DNA from: Lentimicrobiaceae bacterium
GTDB lineage: Bacteria; Bacteroidota; Bacteroidia; Bacteroidales; JAGONC01
Length of the DNA stretch: 44,682 bases
Direction: 5' to 3'
Assembly: GCA_017993235.1 (NCBI GenBank)
Contig: JAGONC010000002.1
Coordinates: forward strand, 1 to 44,682
Positions 8,916 to 18,091 of this stretch are shown one piece after another. A model generated the notes under the pieces. It was not told the origin of the DNA. It ran no database searches and saw only the letters and a list, made by a program, of their open reading frames with translations. Position 1 is the first letter of the stretch. Every line of letters begins with the position of its first letter. The position numbers and the translations under genes are program-made.

Positions 8916-9950
8916 TCAAATCTGCCAGACGTTGCCGGTATTGATCAGTTCTTCCAGGGTTTTGATTTTGGATTCTTCCATGCTTCGGATCACCTGCCGT
9001 TCCAGGGCCTGGTCATAGGGTTCCGAGGGGAACGAACGGATGACGCCCGTAGCCACAGGGAACTCCGGATAAGCCATCCGGGTCAGCATATAATGCATTG
9101 CAATGTCAGGTGTATAGGCATCATGTACCAAAAGATCATCTTCTGTAATACCCTCTTCACCAAGATGGACAACCTTGAGTCGCGAGTCCTGCAGGACGAG
9201 TCCCTTATCCCGGTTGATTCCAAAGATCATGGGTTTGCCATGCTCCAGGTAGATGATGCGGTCGTCCTTGACATCCTTTCCCGTAATTTCCTGATGTATT
9301 TTATTGTTAAAGATCACACAGTTCTGAAGGATCTCCACCACGGAAGTCCCGTCATGCCGGGCTGCTTTGATAAAAATATCGGTCATCTGCCTGGGTTCGG
9401 TATCGAGGGCTCTGGCAAAAAAGGTACCCTGAGCTCCCATGGCAAGTTCTCCCGGAATAAACGGTGGTTCTATGGTTCCGTCGGGTGATGTTTTGGTCTT
9501 CAATCCCTTGGGTGAAGTTGGAGAATACTGTCCTTTGGTCAGGCCGTAAATTCTGTTATTGAAAATAAGGATATTGACATCGATATTACGTCGCAGGATA
9601 TGGATGAAATGATTACCGCCGATGGCCATGCTGTCGCCGTCTCCGGTGACCATCCAGACACTGAGTTCGGGATTGGCAATTTTAATCCCCGTGGCAACGG
9701 CAGCGGCTCTTCCATGAAGCCCGTGGAAGCCATAGGTGTTGATATAGTAAGGGAACCGGGAAGAGCACCCGATGCCGGATACGAACACAATGTTTTCCTT
9801 TTTCATCCCGATTTCGGGAAGCGCATTCTGTACGGCTGACAGGATGGCGTAGTCGCCGCATCCTGCACACCATTTGACGGGCTGATCCAGTTTGAAATCG
9901 TTTCTTGTCAATTCCTGCTGACCGGGTATGGTTTCAGTTTTTTTGTCCAT
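8916..9950 (-). CDS. korB: 2-oxoacid:ferredoxin oxidoreductase beta subunit (KorB type)
   Basis: The beta subunit binds thiamine diphosphate and, with KorA, oxidatively decarboxylates a 2-oxoacid (probably 2-oxoglutarate) to the acyl-CoA while reducing ferredoxin, or runs in reverse. The N-terminus has WCAGCGDYAIL. A cysteine-bearing GIGCSSRFP, the HGRAAAVATGIK segment and the TPP/Mg site GDGDSMAIGGNH with NNRIYGLTKGQYSPTSP follow, all typical of KorB. The 344-residue length fits. Its ATG overlaps the korA stop by one base (TAATG), so the two are translationally coupled. Substrate choice (2-oxoglutarate rather than pyruvate or branched-chain acids) is inferred from family resemblance. Confidence 0.9.
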   Translation of the reverse strand: MDKKTETIPGQQELTRNDFKLDQPVKWCAGCGDYAILSAVQNALPEIGMKKENIVFVSGIGCSSRFPYYINTYGFHGLHGRAAAVATGIKIANPELSVWMVTGDGDSMAIGGNHFIHILRRNIDVNILIFNNRIYGLTKGQYSPTSPKGLKTKTSPDGTIEPPFIPGELAMGAQGTFFARALDTEPRQMTDIFIKAARHDGTSVVEILQNCVIFNNKIHQEITGKDVKDDRIIYLEHGKPMIFGINRDKGLVLQDSRLKVVHLGEEGITEDDLLVHDAYTPDIAMHYMLTRMAYPEFPVATGVIRSFPSEPYDQALERQVIRSMEESKIKTLEELINTGNVWQI

Positions 9951-11803
9951 TATTCAATTCCCTCCAGAATTTGATTGAATTTCTGTTTCAACTCCTCGAT
10001 CATAAAGGGAAGTCCCTGTATCTTATTGTATTTCGTATATTGAAATTGCGGAAGGAGTGCACTGAGGTACATGGCAAACTGACCCATATTCAACTCACAG
10101 ACAATGATTTTCTTGAATCCTTTGAATACGGATTCTGTATTTTTGGGCAGAGGCTTAATGAAGTTAAACTGGGCCAGGCTGATTCGTTTACCCTGTTGCT
10201 GGAGTTCCTGAACGGCGCTGATCATGGCTCCGAAGGTTCCTCCCCAGCCCACTGCCAGAAGATCGCCCGTGGGTTCACCCCAAACCTTCAGATCAGGGAT
10301 GTAGTTGGCCACCCGTTGAACTTTTTCTTCTCTCAGTTTGACCATTTTTTCATGGTTAAGGGGATCATGGGATACAAAGCCTGTAACATCTTCCTTTTCG
10401 AGGCTGCCGATCCGGTGGCGGAGTCCTTCCTGACCGGGAATGGCCCAGAAGCGGCTCAGCTTATCAGGATCTCTCCGGTAAGGCTTAAAATCCGGAAGAT
10501 TATCCGGTACCAATGGGGGAACAATGGGGGGCAGTTCATTGATTTTGGGTATGTTCCAGAGCTCAGAGCCATTGGCCAGGTATCCATCGGTAAGCAGGAT
10601 AACGGGTGTCATGTGCTCAATGGTTATCTTACAGGCCATGTAGGTATAATCAAAGCAATCGGATGGAGAAGAAGCTGCGATGACCACGGCAGGACTTTCT
10701 CCGGACCTGCCATACAATGCCTGTAGGAGGTCGCCCTGTTCGGTTTTGGTCGGCAGGCCTGTGGAAGGGCCGCCACGCTGAACATCCACCACAACCAGGG
10801 GCAACTCGGTGATTACTGCCAGACCAAGAGCTTCACTCTTCAGGGCAAGTCCGGGTCCCGAAGTAGTGGTGACACCCAGATGGCCAGCAAAGCTGGCTCC
10901 GATAGCCGAGTTGATCCCTGCGATTTCGTCCTCTGCCTGAAAGACCTTAACACCCAGTTGCTTTCTTTTGGCAAGTTCCTGAAGGATTTCCGAAGCAGGA
11001 GTGATCGGATACGATCCCAGGAACAAAGGCCTGCCCGAACGTTCGGAGGCAGCAATGAATCCCCATGCCACTGCCGTGTTACCGGTGATATTCCTGAATT
11101 TACCTTTCCGTTCCCGGTCATGAATGATCTGAAAACGGGAATCCAGTGTTTCAAGGGTTTCAGCGTAATTATACCCCGCCCTCAGCACTTTCTTGTTGGC
11201 TTCAGCCAGGATAGCCTTGTTTTTAAACCGTTCCTCCAGAAACTTCTCACCATATTCCAGGCTCCTGTCGAAAAGCCAGTAGAGTATCCCCACTGCAAAC
11301 TGGTTCTTGGTTTTTTCAGCTGTCTTGCTGTCAAGTCCCAGCTCTTTTACCGTTGCAAAATTCAGGTAGGTTATCGGGGCCCTGACAACGTTATACCCGT
11401 CAAGTGTACCATCTTCCAGCGGATCAGATTTGAATCCTGCTTTCTGATAGTTCTTTTCTTCGAAACTATCACTATCAATGATAATGGTCGCACCCTGTTT
11501 TACCCACTTCAGGTTGGTTTTAAGGGCCGCAGGATTCATCGCCACAAGTACATCGGCAAGGTCACCCGGTGTTTTTATGTCTTTGCTTCCAATCCGAACC
11601 TGAAATCCAGATACCCCGGCAATGGTTCCCTGGGGTGCCCTGATCTCGGAGGGATAATCCGGAAATGTTGAAATATCATTCCCTACAAATGCAGAAGTGT
11701 CGGAAAACTGGGTTCCACTCATTTGCATTCCATCACCTGAATCCCCCGCAAATTTGACTACTGCATCTTCTAACTCAATGATTTTACGCTTTTTAATACC
11801 CAT
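9950..11803 (-). CDS. korA: 2-oxoacid:ferredoxin oxidoreductase, fused gamma-alpha subunit (KorA type)
   Basis: Partner of KorB. Residues about 15-190 form the gamma domain (GDSGDGMQMSG, FPDYPSEIRAP, GDLADVLVAMNPAAL). Residues about 235-600 form the alpha/pyrimidine-binding domain (GSYPITPASEIL, QAEDEIAGINSAIGAS, TTTSGPGLALKSE, VDVQRGGPSTGLPTK). At 617 residues it is the usual two-subunit KorAB arrangement with no fused ferredoxin domain. A separate 2[4Fe-4S] ferredoxin gene diverges from it 250 bases away and is a plausible electron partner (inference). ATG 11803 has a TAACTTTG -7 element upstream. It forms an operon with korB. Confidence 0.92.
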   Translation of the reverse strand: MGIKKRKIIELEDAVVKFAGDSGDGMQMSGTQFSDTSAFVGNDISTFPDYPSEIRAPQGTIAGVSGFQVRIGSKDIKTPGDLADVLVAMNPAALKTNLKWVKQGATIIIDSDSFEEKNYQKAGFKSDPLEDGTLDGYNVVRAPITYLNFATVKELGLDSKTAEKTKNQFAVGILYWLFDRSLEYGEKFLEERFKNKAILAEANKKVLRAGYNYAETLETLDSRFQIIHDRERKGKFRNITGNTAVAWGFIAASERSGRPLFLGSYPITPASEILQELAKRKQLGVKVFQAEDEIAGINSAIGASFAGHLGVTTTSGPGLALKSEALGLAVITELPLVVVDVQRGGPSTGLPTKTEQGDLLQALYGRSGESPAVVIAASSPSDCFDYTYMACKITIEHMTPVILLTDGYLANGSELWNIPKINELPPIVPPLVPDNLPDFKPYRRDPDKLSRFWAIPGQEGLRHRIGSLEKEDVTGFVSHDPLNHEKMVKLREEKVQRVANYIPDLKVWGEPTGDLLAVGWGGTFGAMISAVQELQQQGKRISLAQFNFIKPLPKNTESVFKGFKKIIVCELNMGQFAMYLSALLPQFQYTKYNKIQGLPFMIEELKQKFNQILEGIE

Positions 11804-11825
11804 ATTGTTACTTTTATAACAATGG

Positions 11826-11833
11826 CAAAGTTA
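11826..11833 (-). promoter_or_regulatory. Bacteroidota promoter for korAB (TAACTTTG)
   Basis: The minus strand -7 TAACTTTG lies 22 bases upstream of the korA ATG, with a CTTG 16 bases further upstream (11850-11853) as a possible -33 element. It drives korA-korB. Confidence 0.5.
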
Positions 11834-11994
11834 CAGACAATATTCTATTCAAGCCAACTTTCCGTTTTTTTTTAATCGATTATCCATCCTGACCTATCAG
11901 CCCTGTTCGGGATTTCAATCCTCTAGGATCGATGGGTGATTGTTTAGACCAAAATTAAATTTGTGAATCCTGTTTCCGGTAACTGAAAAAAAAA

Positions 11995-12002
11995 TACTTT
12001 TG
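11995..12002 (+). promoter_or_regulatory. Bacteroidota -7 promoter element for the ferredoxin gene (TACTTTTG)
   Basis: TACTTTTG matches TAnnTTTG. It predicts a leader of about 45 bases before ATG 12054. A TTTC 18 bases upstream is a poor -33 match. Confidence 0.5.
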
Positions 12003-12053
12003 TACCATCAAAATCAACTGTAGTCCTTTATTATTAACCAAAACCTCTTAGCC

Positions 12054-12221
12054 ATGGCCTATAAGATCTCCGATGATTGTACAGCTTGCGGCACATGCAT
12101 CGATGAATGTCCGGTTGAAGCTATTTCCGCTGGTGATATCTATGTGATTGATCCTGACGTTTGCACCGATTGTGGCACCTGTGCTGATGTTTGCCCTGTT
12201 GAAGCAATACATCCTGAATAA
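12054..12221 (+). CDS. 2[4Fe-4S] ferredoxin
   Basis: A 55-residue electron carrier of the clostridial type. The translation starts MAYKISDDCTACGTC and has two CxxCxxCxxxCP clusters: Cys9, 12, 15, 19 and Cys37, 40, 43, 47. The two halves are clear internal repeats, each ending CPVEAI. It has no extra domain and no signal peptide, so it acts in the cytosol. It is transcribed alone, between a TACTTTTG promoter and a strong hairpin terminator, and diverges from korAB, whose product needs a low-potential ferredoxin. That functional link is inference from position. Confidence 0.95.
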   Translation: MAYKISDDCTACGTCIDECPVEAISAGDIYVIDPDVCTDCGTCADVCPVEAIHPE

Positions 12222-12268
12222 TCACCGACAGAGTATATATTGAACATCTGAACTTCCGGGTTCAATAG

Positions 12269-12302
12269 AAAAGTTCACATCCCAGGGATGTGGACTTTTT
12301 TT
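12269..12302 (+). terminator. Rho-independent terminator after the ferredoxin gene
   Basis: An almost perfect 14-bp stem (AAAAGTTCACATCC paired with GGATGTGGACTTTT, one G-T pair) with a 3-base loop runs into a T run at 12296-12302. It lies 47 bases after the ferredoxin stop and isolates that gene from sucA. Confidence 0.85.
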
Positions 12303-12359
12303 GTATGTACCTCCCAGGCGATATACGCGCAAGGCAGTCAATACTACGTCTTTAATTCA

Positions 12360-12367
12360 TACATTTG
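12360..12367 (+). promoter_or_regulatory. Bacteroidota -7 promoter element for the sucA operon (TACATTTG)
   Basis: TACATTTG matches TAnnTTTG and gives a leader of about 25 bases before ATG 12397. It rules against the in-frame TTG at 12301, which is upstream of the element and inside the preceding terminator. Confidence 0.5.
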
Positions 12368-12396
12368 CTGCAATCTATCAATATACTTCGTACTCA

Positions 12397-15225
12397 ATGG
12401 ATACCTATTCCTATTTATCCAACAGTGACCTGGCACAGCTGGAAGAAATGTATTTACAGTACAAAGCCGATCCAGACTCCGTTGATTTCGGATGGAAAAA
12501 ATTTTTTGAGGGTTATGAATTTGCAGGCACTGCGTTTTTAGAAAAGCAGAAAATTACGATTTCATCCGATGAGTTCAAGGTAATCAACCTGATCCATGAA
12601 TACCGGAAAAGAGGTCATTTATTTACAAAGACCAATCCGGTCAGGACCCGCCGCACCTATACCCCTTCCCTGTCGTACGATCATTTTGGATTAACTGCGA
12701 ACGATCTGGAGAAGACCTTTGAAGCCGGGAGAGAGATCGGGATCGGGAAAGCCCGGCTAAAGGATATAATTTCATTTTTAGAACAAACCTACTGTCAGTC
12801 CATCGGGGTTGAATATTTCTACATCAGGAACACGGAGATCGTTGAATGGCTGCGAAGTAAAATGGAATCCAGCCGGAATGCACCTCAGTACTCCAGGGAA
12901 CAAAAAATCCAGATCCTTTTAAAACTAACTGAAGCAGTTGGCTTTGAGAAGTTTGTGCATAAAAAATTTCCCGGTCAGAAACGATTTTCACTGGAAGGTG
13001 GAGAGTCCCTCATTCCGGCGTTGGATGTCCTGATTGAAAAAGGAGCAAGTCTTGGCATTCAGGAATTTGTGATCGGAATGCCTCATCGCGGCAGGCTGAA
13101 TGTCCTTACGAATATCCTTGGAAAGTCGCTCCAGGTGGTCTTCAGCGAATTTGAGGGAATTGCCTATGATGATGAGACCCTGCTGGGGGATGTCAAATAT
13201 CACCTGGGATTTACGTCGCTGCGACAAACCAGAAGCGGACAGAGCGTCAGGTTGACCCTGACGCCCAATCCCTCTCATCTGGAAGCCGTGAATCCGGTGG
13301 TTGAAGGTATCGTAAAGTCAAGGATTGATCATCAGTATCACGGAGATAACGCGAATATCGTCCCCGTCCTCATCCACGGAGATGCATCCATTGCAGGTCA
13401 GGGTGTTGTATACGAGGTGATTCAGATGTCGGGGCTGGAAGCCTATCATACCGGTGGAACGGTGCACCTTGTGGTCAACAATCAGCTCGGTTTTACCACA
13501 AACTACCTGGAGGGCAGAACCAGCATTTATTGCACCGATGTGGCCAAAACCATCCAGTCTCCCGTTTTTCATGTAAACGGAGATGACGCAGAGGCCGTTG
13601 CCCTGACTGTTGAAATGGCGATCGAATTCAGGAACCATTTCCACAGGGATGTGTTCGTTGATCTTCTGGGATACAGGAAATATGGGCATAATGAAGGAGA
13701 TGAACCCAGGTTCACCCAGCCCATTCTGTATAAAATCATTGAAAATCATCCGGACCCATGTCAGATCTACAGGAAGAATTTGCTCGAACAGGGAATCGTC
13801 GATCAGGGAACCGCTGATGGGATTGAGCAGGATTATCATGCACGGCTCGAAGTTTCTCTTGCGCGGTCGAAAGAGATAGAGCGAGCCCACATTACGTCAT
13901 TTCTTGAAGATAGCTGGGCTTCGATCCGGAAGGCGACCACAGAAGATTTCATTCAGTCGCCGGATACATCTGTCCGGCAGGATTCGATCCTTTCGATCAC
14001 CCGCAAAATAACATCACTCCCTGAGGATAAACGGTTCTTCAGAAAAACGGTCAAATTGCAGGAAGACCGGCGCGAAATGGTTTTGACAAACGACCGTGTC
14101 GACTGGGGGATGGCGGAACTGCTGGCATATGGCACTTTGTTGTCAGAAGGAATCAACATCAGGTTTTCAGGACAGGATTCCCGGCGGGGGACATTTTCAC
14201 ATCGTCATGCTGTGCTGACCCTTGAAGACTCTGAAGAAAAATATATTCCCCTGAACCATCTGGATAACATTCAGGGAAAATTTGAAATCTATAATTCCCA
14301 TTTATCGGAATATGGGGTTCTCGGTTTTGAATACGGATATGCCTTAGCATCTCCCCATGATCTTGTCATCTGGGAGGCCCAGTTTGGTGATTTCAGCAAC
14401 GGTGCACAGATCATTTTTGATCAGTACCTGAGCAGTGCAGAAGATAAATGGAATGTAATGAATCATCTGGTGGTACTCCTGCCCCATGGTTACGAGGGAC
14501 AGGGACCCGAGCACTCCTCAGGGCGTATGGAAAGATTCCTGACCCTGTGCGCTGAACAAAACCTGCAGGTTGCCAATTGCTCGACTCCTGCCAATTTCTT
14601 CCATATCCTTCGCAGACAGTTGAAAAGACCGTTTCGTAAACCTCTGATCATTTTCACCCCCAAAAGCCTTTTACGGCATCCCCGCTGTGTTTCTCCCCTT
14701 TCCACTCTGACCACAGGTGGGTTCAATGAGATCATGGATGATGATCAGGCGGTTCCGGATGAAATCGAAAAACTCGCCTTTTGCAGTGGTAGGGTGTATT
14801 ACGACCTGCTGGAAGAAAAGGAAAAGATCCATGCTAACCATATAGCCCTGATCCGTATTGAGCAGTTATATCCCCTCCCGGTTGTCGGAATAAAAAATCT
14901 CGTGCAAAAATACAAGCATGCAACCCGGTATCTCTGGGTACAGGAAGAACCTGTCAACATGGGGGCATGGAACTTTATTCATCAGCTTTTGCTGCAGGAA
15001 GGGATCACCTTGTGTGTCATTGCCCGTCCGGCCAGTGGCAGTCCTGCTACAGGTTCACCCAGGTTTCACCAGGTCCAGCAACGAAAGATCGTGACCAAGA
15101 CGTTTGATGAATGTGACTGCCATCGTTTAAAAGAAGAGTGCCGCATGGTTTGCATCGGAAACAGGTGGCGCCAGTTTGAGGTCGAAATCCAGGCGATCAA
15201 TAACAAAAAGAATCGTTTAACCTAA
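12397..15225 (+). CDS. sucA: 2-oxoglutarate dehydrogenase E1 component
   Basis: The thiamine-dependent E1 decarboxylates 2-oxoglutarate and transfers the succinyl group to the lipoyl arm of E2. The protein has 942 residues, close to E. coli SucA. Recognisable blocks in order: the N-terminal E2-binding segment (SYLSNSDLAQLEEMY), GMPHRGRLNVL, LTPNPSHLEAVNPVVEG, HGDASIAGQGVVYE, HTGGTVHLVVNNQLGFTT, VNGDDAEAV, GYRKYGHNEGDEP, GQDSRRGTFSHRHAV, EAQFGDFSNGAQ and LPHGYEGQGPEHSSGR. The C-terminal tail after GSPATGSP is slightly extended and basic. It is the first gene of a tight operon, 14 bases before sucB. The presence of the NAD-linked enzyme next to KorAB is notable. Confidence 0.96.
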   Translation: MDTYSYLSNSDLAQLEEMYLQYKADPDSVDFGWKKFFEGYEFAGTAFLEKQKITISSDEFKVINLIHEYRKRGHLFTKTNPVRTRRTYTPSLSYDHFGLTANDLEKTFEAGREIGIGKARLKDIISFLEQTYCQSIGVEYFYIRNTEIVEWLRSKMESSRNAPQYSREQKIQILLKLTEAVGFEKFVHKKFPGQKRFSLEGGESLIPALDVLIEKGASLGIQEFVIGMPHRGRLNVLTNILGKSLQVVFSEFEGIAYDDETLLGDVKYHLGFTSLRQTRSGQSVRLTLTPNPSHLEAVNPVVEGIVKSRIDHQYHGDNANIVPVLIHGDASIAGQGVVYEVIQMSGLEAYHTGGTVHLVVNNQLGFTTNYLEGRTSIYCTDVAKTIQSPVFHVNGDDAEAVALTVEMAIEFRNHFHRDVFVDLLGYRKYGHNEGDEPRFTQPILYKIIENHPDPCQIYRKNLLEQGIVDQGTADGIEQDYHARLEVSLARSKEIERAHITSFLEDSWASIRKATTEDFIQSPDTSVRQDSILSITRKITSLPEDKRFFRKTVKLQEDRREMVLTNDRVDWGMAELLAYGTLLSEGINIRFSGQDSRRGTFSHRHAVLTLEDSEEKYIPLNHLDNIQGKFEIYNSHLSEYGVLGFEYGYALASPHDLVIWEAQFGDFSNGAQIIFDQYLSSAEDKWNVMNHLVVLLPHGYEGQGPEHSSGRMERFLTLCAEQNLQVANCSTPANFFHILRRQLKRPFRKPLIIFTPKSLLRHPRCVSPLSTLTTGGFNEIMDDDQAVPDEIEKLAFCSGRVYYDLLEEKEKIHANHIALIRIEQLYPLPVVGIKNLVQKYKHATRYLWVQEEPVNMGAWNFIHQLLLQEGITLCVIARPASGSPATGSPRFHQVQQRKIVTKTFDECDCHRLKEECRMVCIGNRWRQFEVEIQAINNKKNRLT

Positions 15226-15239
15226 CCTATCATCTGATC

Positions 15240-16481
15240 ATGATCATTGACGTGAAAGTTCCCTCCCCGGGTGAATCCATTGTCCAGGTTCAACTGGCCA
15301 GCTGGTTGGTGAGTGATGGAGACCATGTGCAGAAAGATGCGGAGATTGCCGAGATTGACTCCGATAAGGCAACCCTGAGCATCACGGCTGAGCAGGAAGG
15401 CATACTCAACATTCTGGTTCCTGCAGGTGAAACCATCGACATCGGTACGGTCATCGGTAGGATTACGGCCACAGGAGTCCCTGGGATTGAACCTGCGAAG
15501 AGAATATCCGAAACGCCCCCGGGAGACCCTCCCTTCGAAGCGAAGGCTGAAGAAGCGCGAGTCTCACAGCCCGTCCACGTATCTCCCCTGGCCAGAAAAA
15601 CGATGGAAGAAAACCAGATCACCCCGCAGGAAATGATCGAACGGTTTGGTAGTTATCGCATTTCCCGCAAAGAGGTGGACCAGTATGAAAAATCCCGCAC
15701 AGCCTCCTCTGCCCCACCGGAAGCTGTTTCAGGCAAGCCAGGACAAGTTATCCGGGAAACGGAACGGCAAAAAATGTCGACCCTGCGGCTGAAACTTTCC
15801 GAACGCCTGGTTGAGGTGAAAAACCAGACAGCCATGTTAACCACCTTTAATGAAGTTGACATGAGCATGATCATAAAAATCCGCAACCAATATAAAGAGG
15901 CTTTCAAACAAAAATTCGGGATTTCCCTGGGATTCATGTCTTTCTTCACCAGGGCCGTGACCGAAGCGCTGCGTCTTTACCCGGCCGTCAATGCCCAAAT
16001 TGATGGTGAATATATTGTTTATCATCAGTTTATGGATATCGGAATTGCGGTGAGCGCTCCCAAAGGTCTTGTAGTGCCTGTACTTCGCAATGCGGAGAGC
16101 ATGACGCTCGCTGAAATTGAAATCCAAATCAAAGAGCTGGCCGAGCGGGCCCGGGCAAACAAAATTACGCTGGAAGAAATGACAGGAGGTACATTCACCA
16201 TAACGAACGGAGGCGTCTTTGGTTCGCTGATGTCAACCCCGATTCTCAATCCTCCTCAAAGTGCCATTCTGGGAATGCATAAAGTGATGGATCGGCCGGT
16301 TGCTGTTAACGGGAAAGTGGAGATCCATCCCATGATGTTCATTGCGCTGTCGTATGATCACCGTATCATTGATGGCCGGGAATCCGTAGGATTTCTGGTC
16401 AAGGTCAGGGAGATGCTGGAGGATCCCATAAAAATGATGTATAAAGGAGATGATCCGATAAACGTCTTATTAAATCTTTAA
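15240..16481 (+). CDS. sucB: 2-oxoglutarate dehydrogenase E2 (dihydrolipoamide succinyltransferase)
   Basis: Forms the E2 core that passes the succinyl group from lipoate to CoA. One lipoyl domain covers about residues 1-78, with the lipoylated Lys43 in EIDSDKATL. A peripheral subunit-binding segment near 115-150 reads VSPLARKTMEE...FGSYRISRKEV and lacks the usual GTG..GRI loop. The catalytic acyltransferase domain (about 180-413) contains FNEVDMS, GTFTITNGGVFGS and the active-site SYDHRIIDGR (His and Asp of HxxxDG). The length of 413 residues is normal. Only 14 bases separate it from sucA. No E3 (lipoamide dehydrogenase) gene is in the window, so E3 must be encoded elsewhere. Confidence 0.95.
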   Translation: MIIDVKVPSPGESIVQVQLASWLVSDGDHVQKDAEIAEIDSDKATLSITAEQEGILNILVPAGETIDIGTVIGRITATGVPGIEPAKRISETPPGDPPFEAKAEEARVSQPVHVSPLARKTMEENQITPQEMIERFGSYRISRKEVDQYEKSRTASSAPPEAVSGKPGQVIRETERQKMSTLRLKLSERLVEVKNQTAMLTTFNEVDMSMIIKIRNQYKEAFKQKFGISLGFMSFFTRAVTEALRLYPAVNAQIDGEYIVYHQFMDIGIAVSAPKGLVVPVLRNAESMTLAEIEIQIKELAERARANKITLEEMTGGTFTITNGGVFGSLMSTPILNPPQSAILGMHKVMDRPVAVNGKVEIHPMMFIALSYDHRIIDGRESVGFLVKVREMLEDPIKMMYKGDDPINVLLNL

Positions 16482-16486
16482 TTCCG

Positions 16487-18082
16487 ATGAGAAAAAAAGT
16501 TGATTTTCTGGTTATCGGATCTGGTATCGCAGGTCTGAGCTACGCATTGAAGGTTGCTGATCATGGAAGTGTCTGCCTTGTGACAAAGACCAAAGCCAAT
16601 GAGACTGCCACGCGCTATGCCCAGGGGGGGATTGCCACGGTCATGTACACTCCCGACACCTACGAAAAGCACATACAGGATACCCTCATCGCCGGAGATC
16701 ACCTCAGCAATGAAAAGATCGTCAGGATCACCATTACGGAATCCACAGAGCGCGTAAGGGAATTGATTGCCTGGGGCGCTGAATTTGATAAAGAAAAATC
16801 CGGGAAATATGACCTGGCAAGAGAAGGGGGGCATTCTGAAAAACGAATCCTTCACTATAAGGACCAGACAGGTGAGGAAATTGAGCAGACCCTGCTGGAA
16901 AGAGTGACCAGCCATCCGCATATTGAGATCCTGGAGAATTATTTTGCGATTGATATCATCACCCAGCATCATCTCGGCATCGAAGTGACCCGCCGCACCA
17001 GGGACATCCAGTGTTACGGGGCCTACGTTTATAATCTGGAGGATCATTCGATCAATACGATCCTTGCCAAGACAACCATGTTATCCACCGGCGGTGCCGG
17101 GAATGTTTACAGCATTACGACCAATCCCCAGATCGCCACAGGTGATGGTATTGCGATGGTGTACAGGGCAAAGGGAAAGGTTACCGACATGGAGTTTTTC
17201 CAATTTCATCCCACCGCGCTGTATCATCCAGCCGAACGGCCCGCATTTTTGATTACGGAGGCTATGCGCGGATTCGGAGCACGTTTAAAGAACCGGCAGG
17301 GGGAAGAGTTCATGTATAAGTACGATAAAAGAGGCTCGCTGGCTCCCAGGGATGTGGTTGCACGCGCAATCGATAATGAGATGAAAATATCGGGTGATGA
17401 ATATGTTTATCTCGACTGCAGGCATCTAGATAGAAATCAGCTTGTGAATCACTTTCCGAACATCTACGCCAAGTGCCTGAGCATTGGGATCAACATCACC
17501 AATGAAATGATACCGGTGAATCCGGCGGCCCATTATCTGTGCGGGGGAATCAAGGTAGATGAATGGGGCCGTAGCTCCATACGGAATCTTTATGCATCAG
17601 GGGAGTGTGCATCCACTGGACTTCATGGCGCCAACAGACTGGCATCCAATTCATTGCTTGAATCACTCGTATTCTCTCACCGTGCGGGTACCGATGCGGT
17701 CAACCTGATCAAAACCACAGCATTCCACGATGACCTTCCCGACTGGAATGATGAGGGTACCGTGCTGAATGAGGAAATGATCCTGATCACCCAGAGCATG
17801 AAGGAGTTGCAGGCGGTGATGACCAATTATGTCGGCATTGTCCGATCGAATCTACGATTGAATAGGGCATTGCAGCGTCTGGAGATCATCTACAAGGAAA
17901 CAGAAGAGTTATACCAAAAATCGGTCATTACACGTCAGATCTGTGAATTAAGGAATCTGATCAACGTGGGATACCTGATCATTAAAGCAGCCATGGATCG
18001 CAAGGAAAGCGTCGGGCTGCACTATTCAATCGATTACCCGCGCTCGCGGGATAATGAATTTCAAGTCATAAAAAACGATTAA
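16487..18082 (+). CDS. nadB: L-aspartate oxidase
   Basis: A FAD-dependent enzyme that oxidises L-aspartate to iminoaspartate, the first step of de novo NAD synthesis, using oxygen or fumarate as acceptor. The dinucleotide-binding motif is GSGIAGLSYAL at about residues 12-22. TRYAQGGIA, EGGHSEKRILH, STGGAGNVY, FQFHPTALYHP, PRDVVARAID, HYLCGGIKVDEWGR and GECASTGLHGANRLASNSLLE all match the NadB/succinate dehydrogenase flavoprotein family, with NadB features. The C-terminal helical domain (about 430-531) is complete. It begins 5 bases after sucB, so it is cotranscribed with the TCA genes. Its partner nadA is not in the window. Confidence 0.95.
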   Translation: MRKKVDFLVIGSGIAGLSYALKVADHGSVCLVTKTKANETATRYAQGGIATVMYTPDTYEKHIQDTLIAGDHLSNEKIVRITITESTERVRELIAWGAEFDKEKSGKYDLAREGGHSEKRILHYKDQTGEEIEQTLLERVTSHPHIEILENYFAIDIITQHHLGIEVTRRTRDIQCYGAYVYNLEDHSINTILAKTTMLSTGGAGNVYSITTNPQIATGDGIAMVYRAKGKVTDMEFFQFHPTALYHPAERPAFLITEAMRGFGARLKNRQGEEFMYKYDKRGSLAPRDVVARAIDNEMKISGDEYVYLDCRHLDRNQLVNHFPNIYAKCLSIGINITNEMIPVNPAAHYLCGGIKVDEWGRSSIRNLYASGECASTGLHGANRLASNSLLESLVFSHRAGTDAVNLIKTTAFHDDLPDWNDEGTVLNEEMILITQSMKELQAVMTNYVGIVRSNLRLNRALQRLEIIYKETEELYQKSVITRQICELRNLINVGYLIIKAAMDRKESVGLHYSIDYPRSRDNEFQVIKND

Positions 18083-18091
18083 CAACGTTCA

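Noticed and set aside
9905..10726. Long plus-strand open frame (273 residues) over korA
   Set aside because: It lies wholly antisense to korA and korB, which have strong family motifs; no family features are seen in it.
11874..11941. Imperfect dyad (AATC...CCATC with GATGG...GATT) between the divergent korA and ferredoxin genes
   Set aside because: Only short, unevenly spaced matches; not clearly better than chance and not tied to a known operator.
12301..12396. Upstream extension of sucA from TTG 12301
   Set aside because: It would begin inside the T run of the ferredoxin terminator and cross the TACATTTG promoter; the added 32 residues are unlike SucA N-termini.
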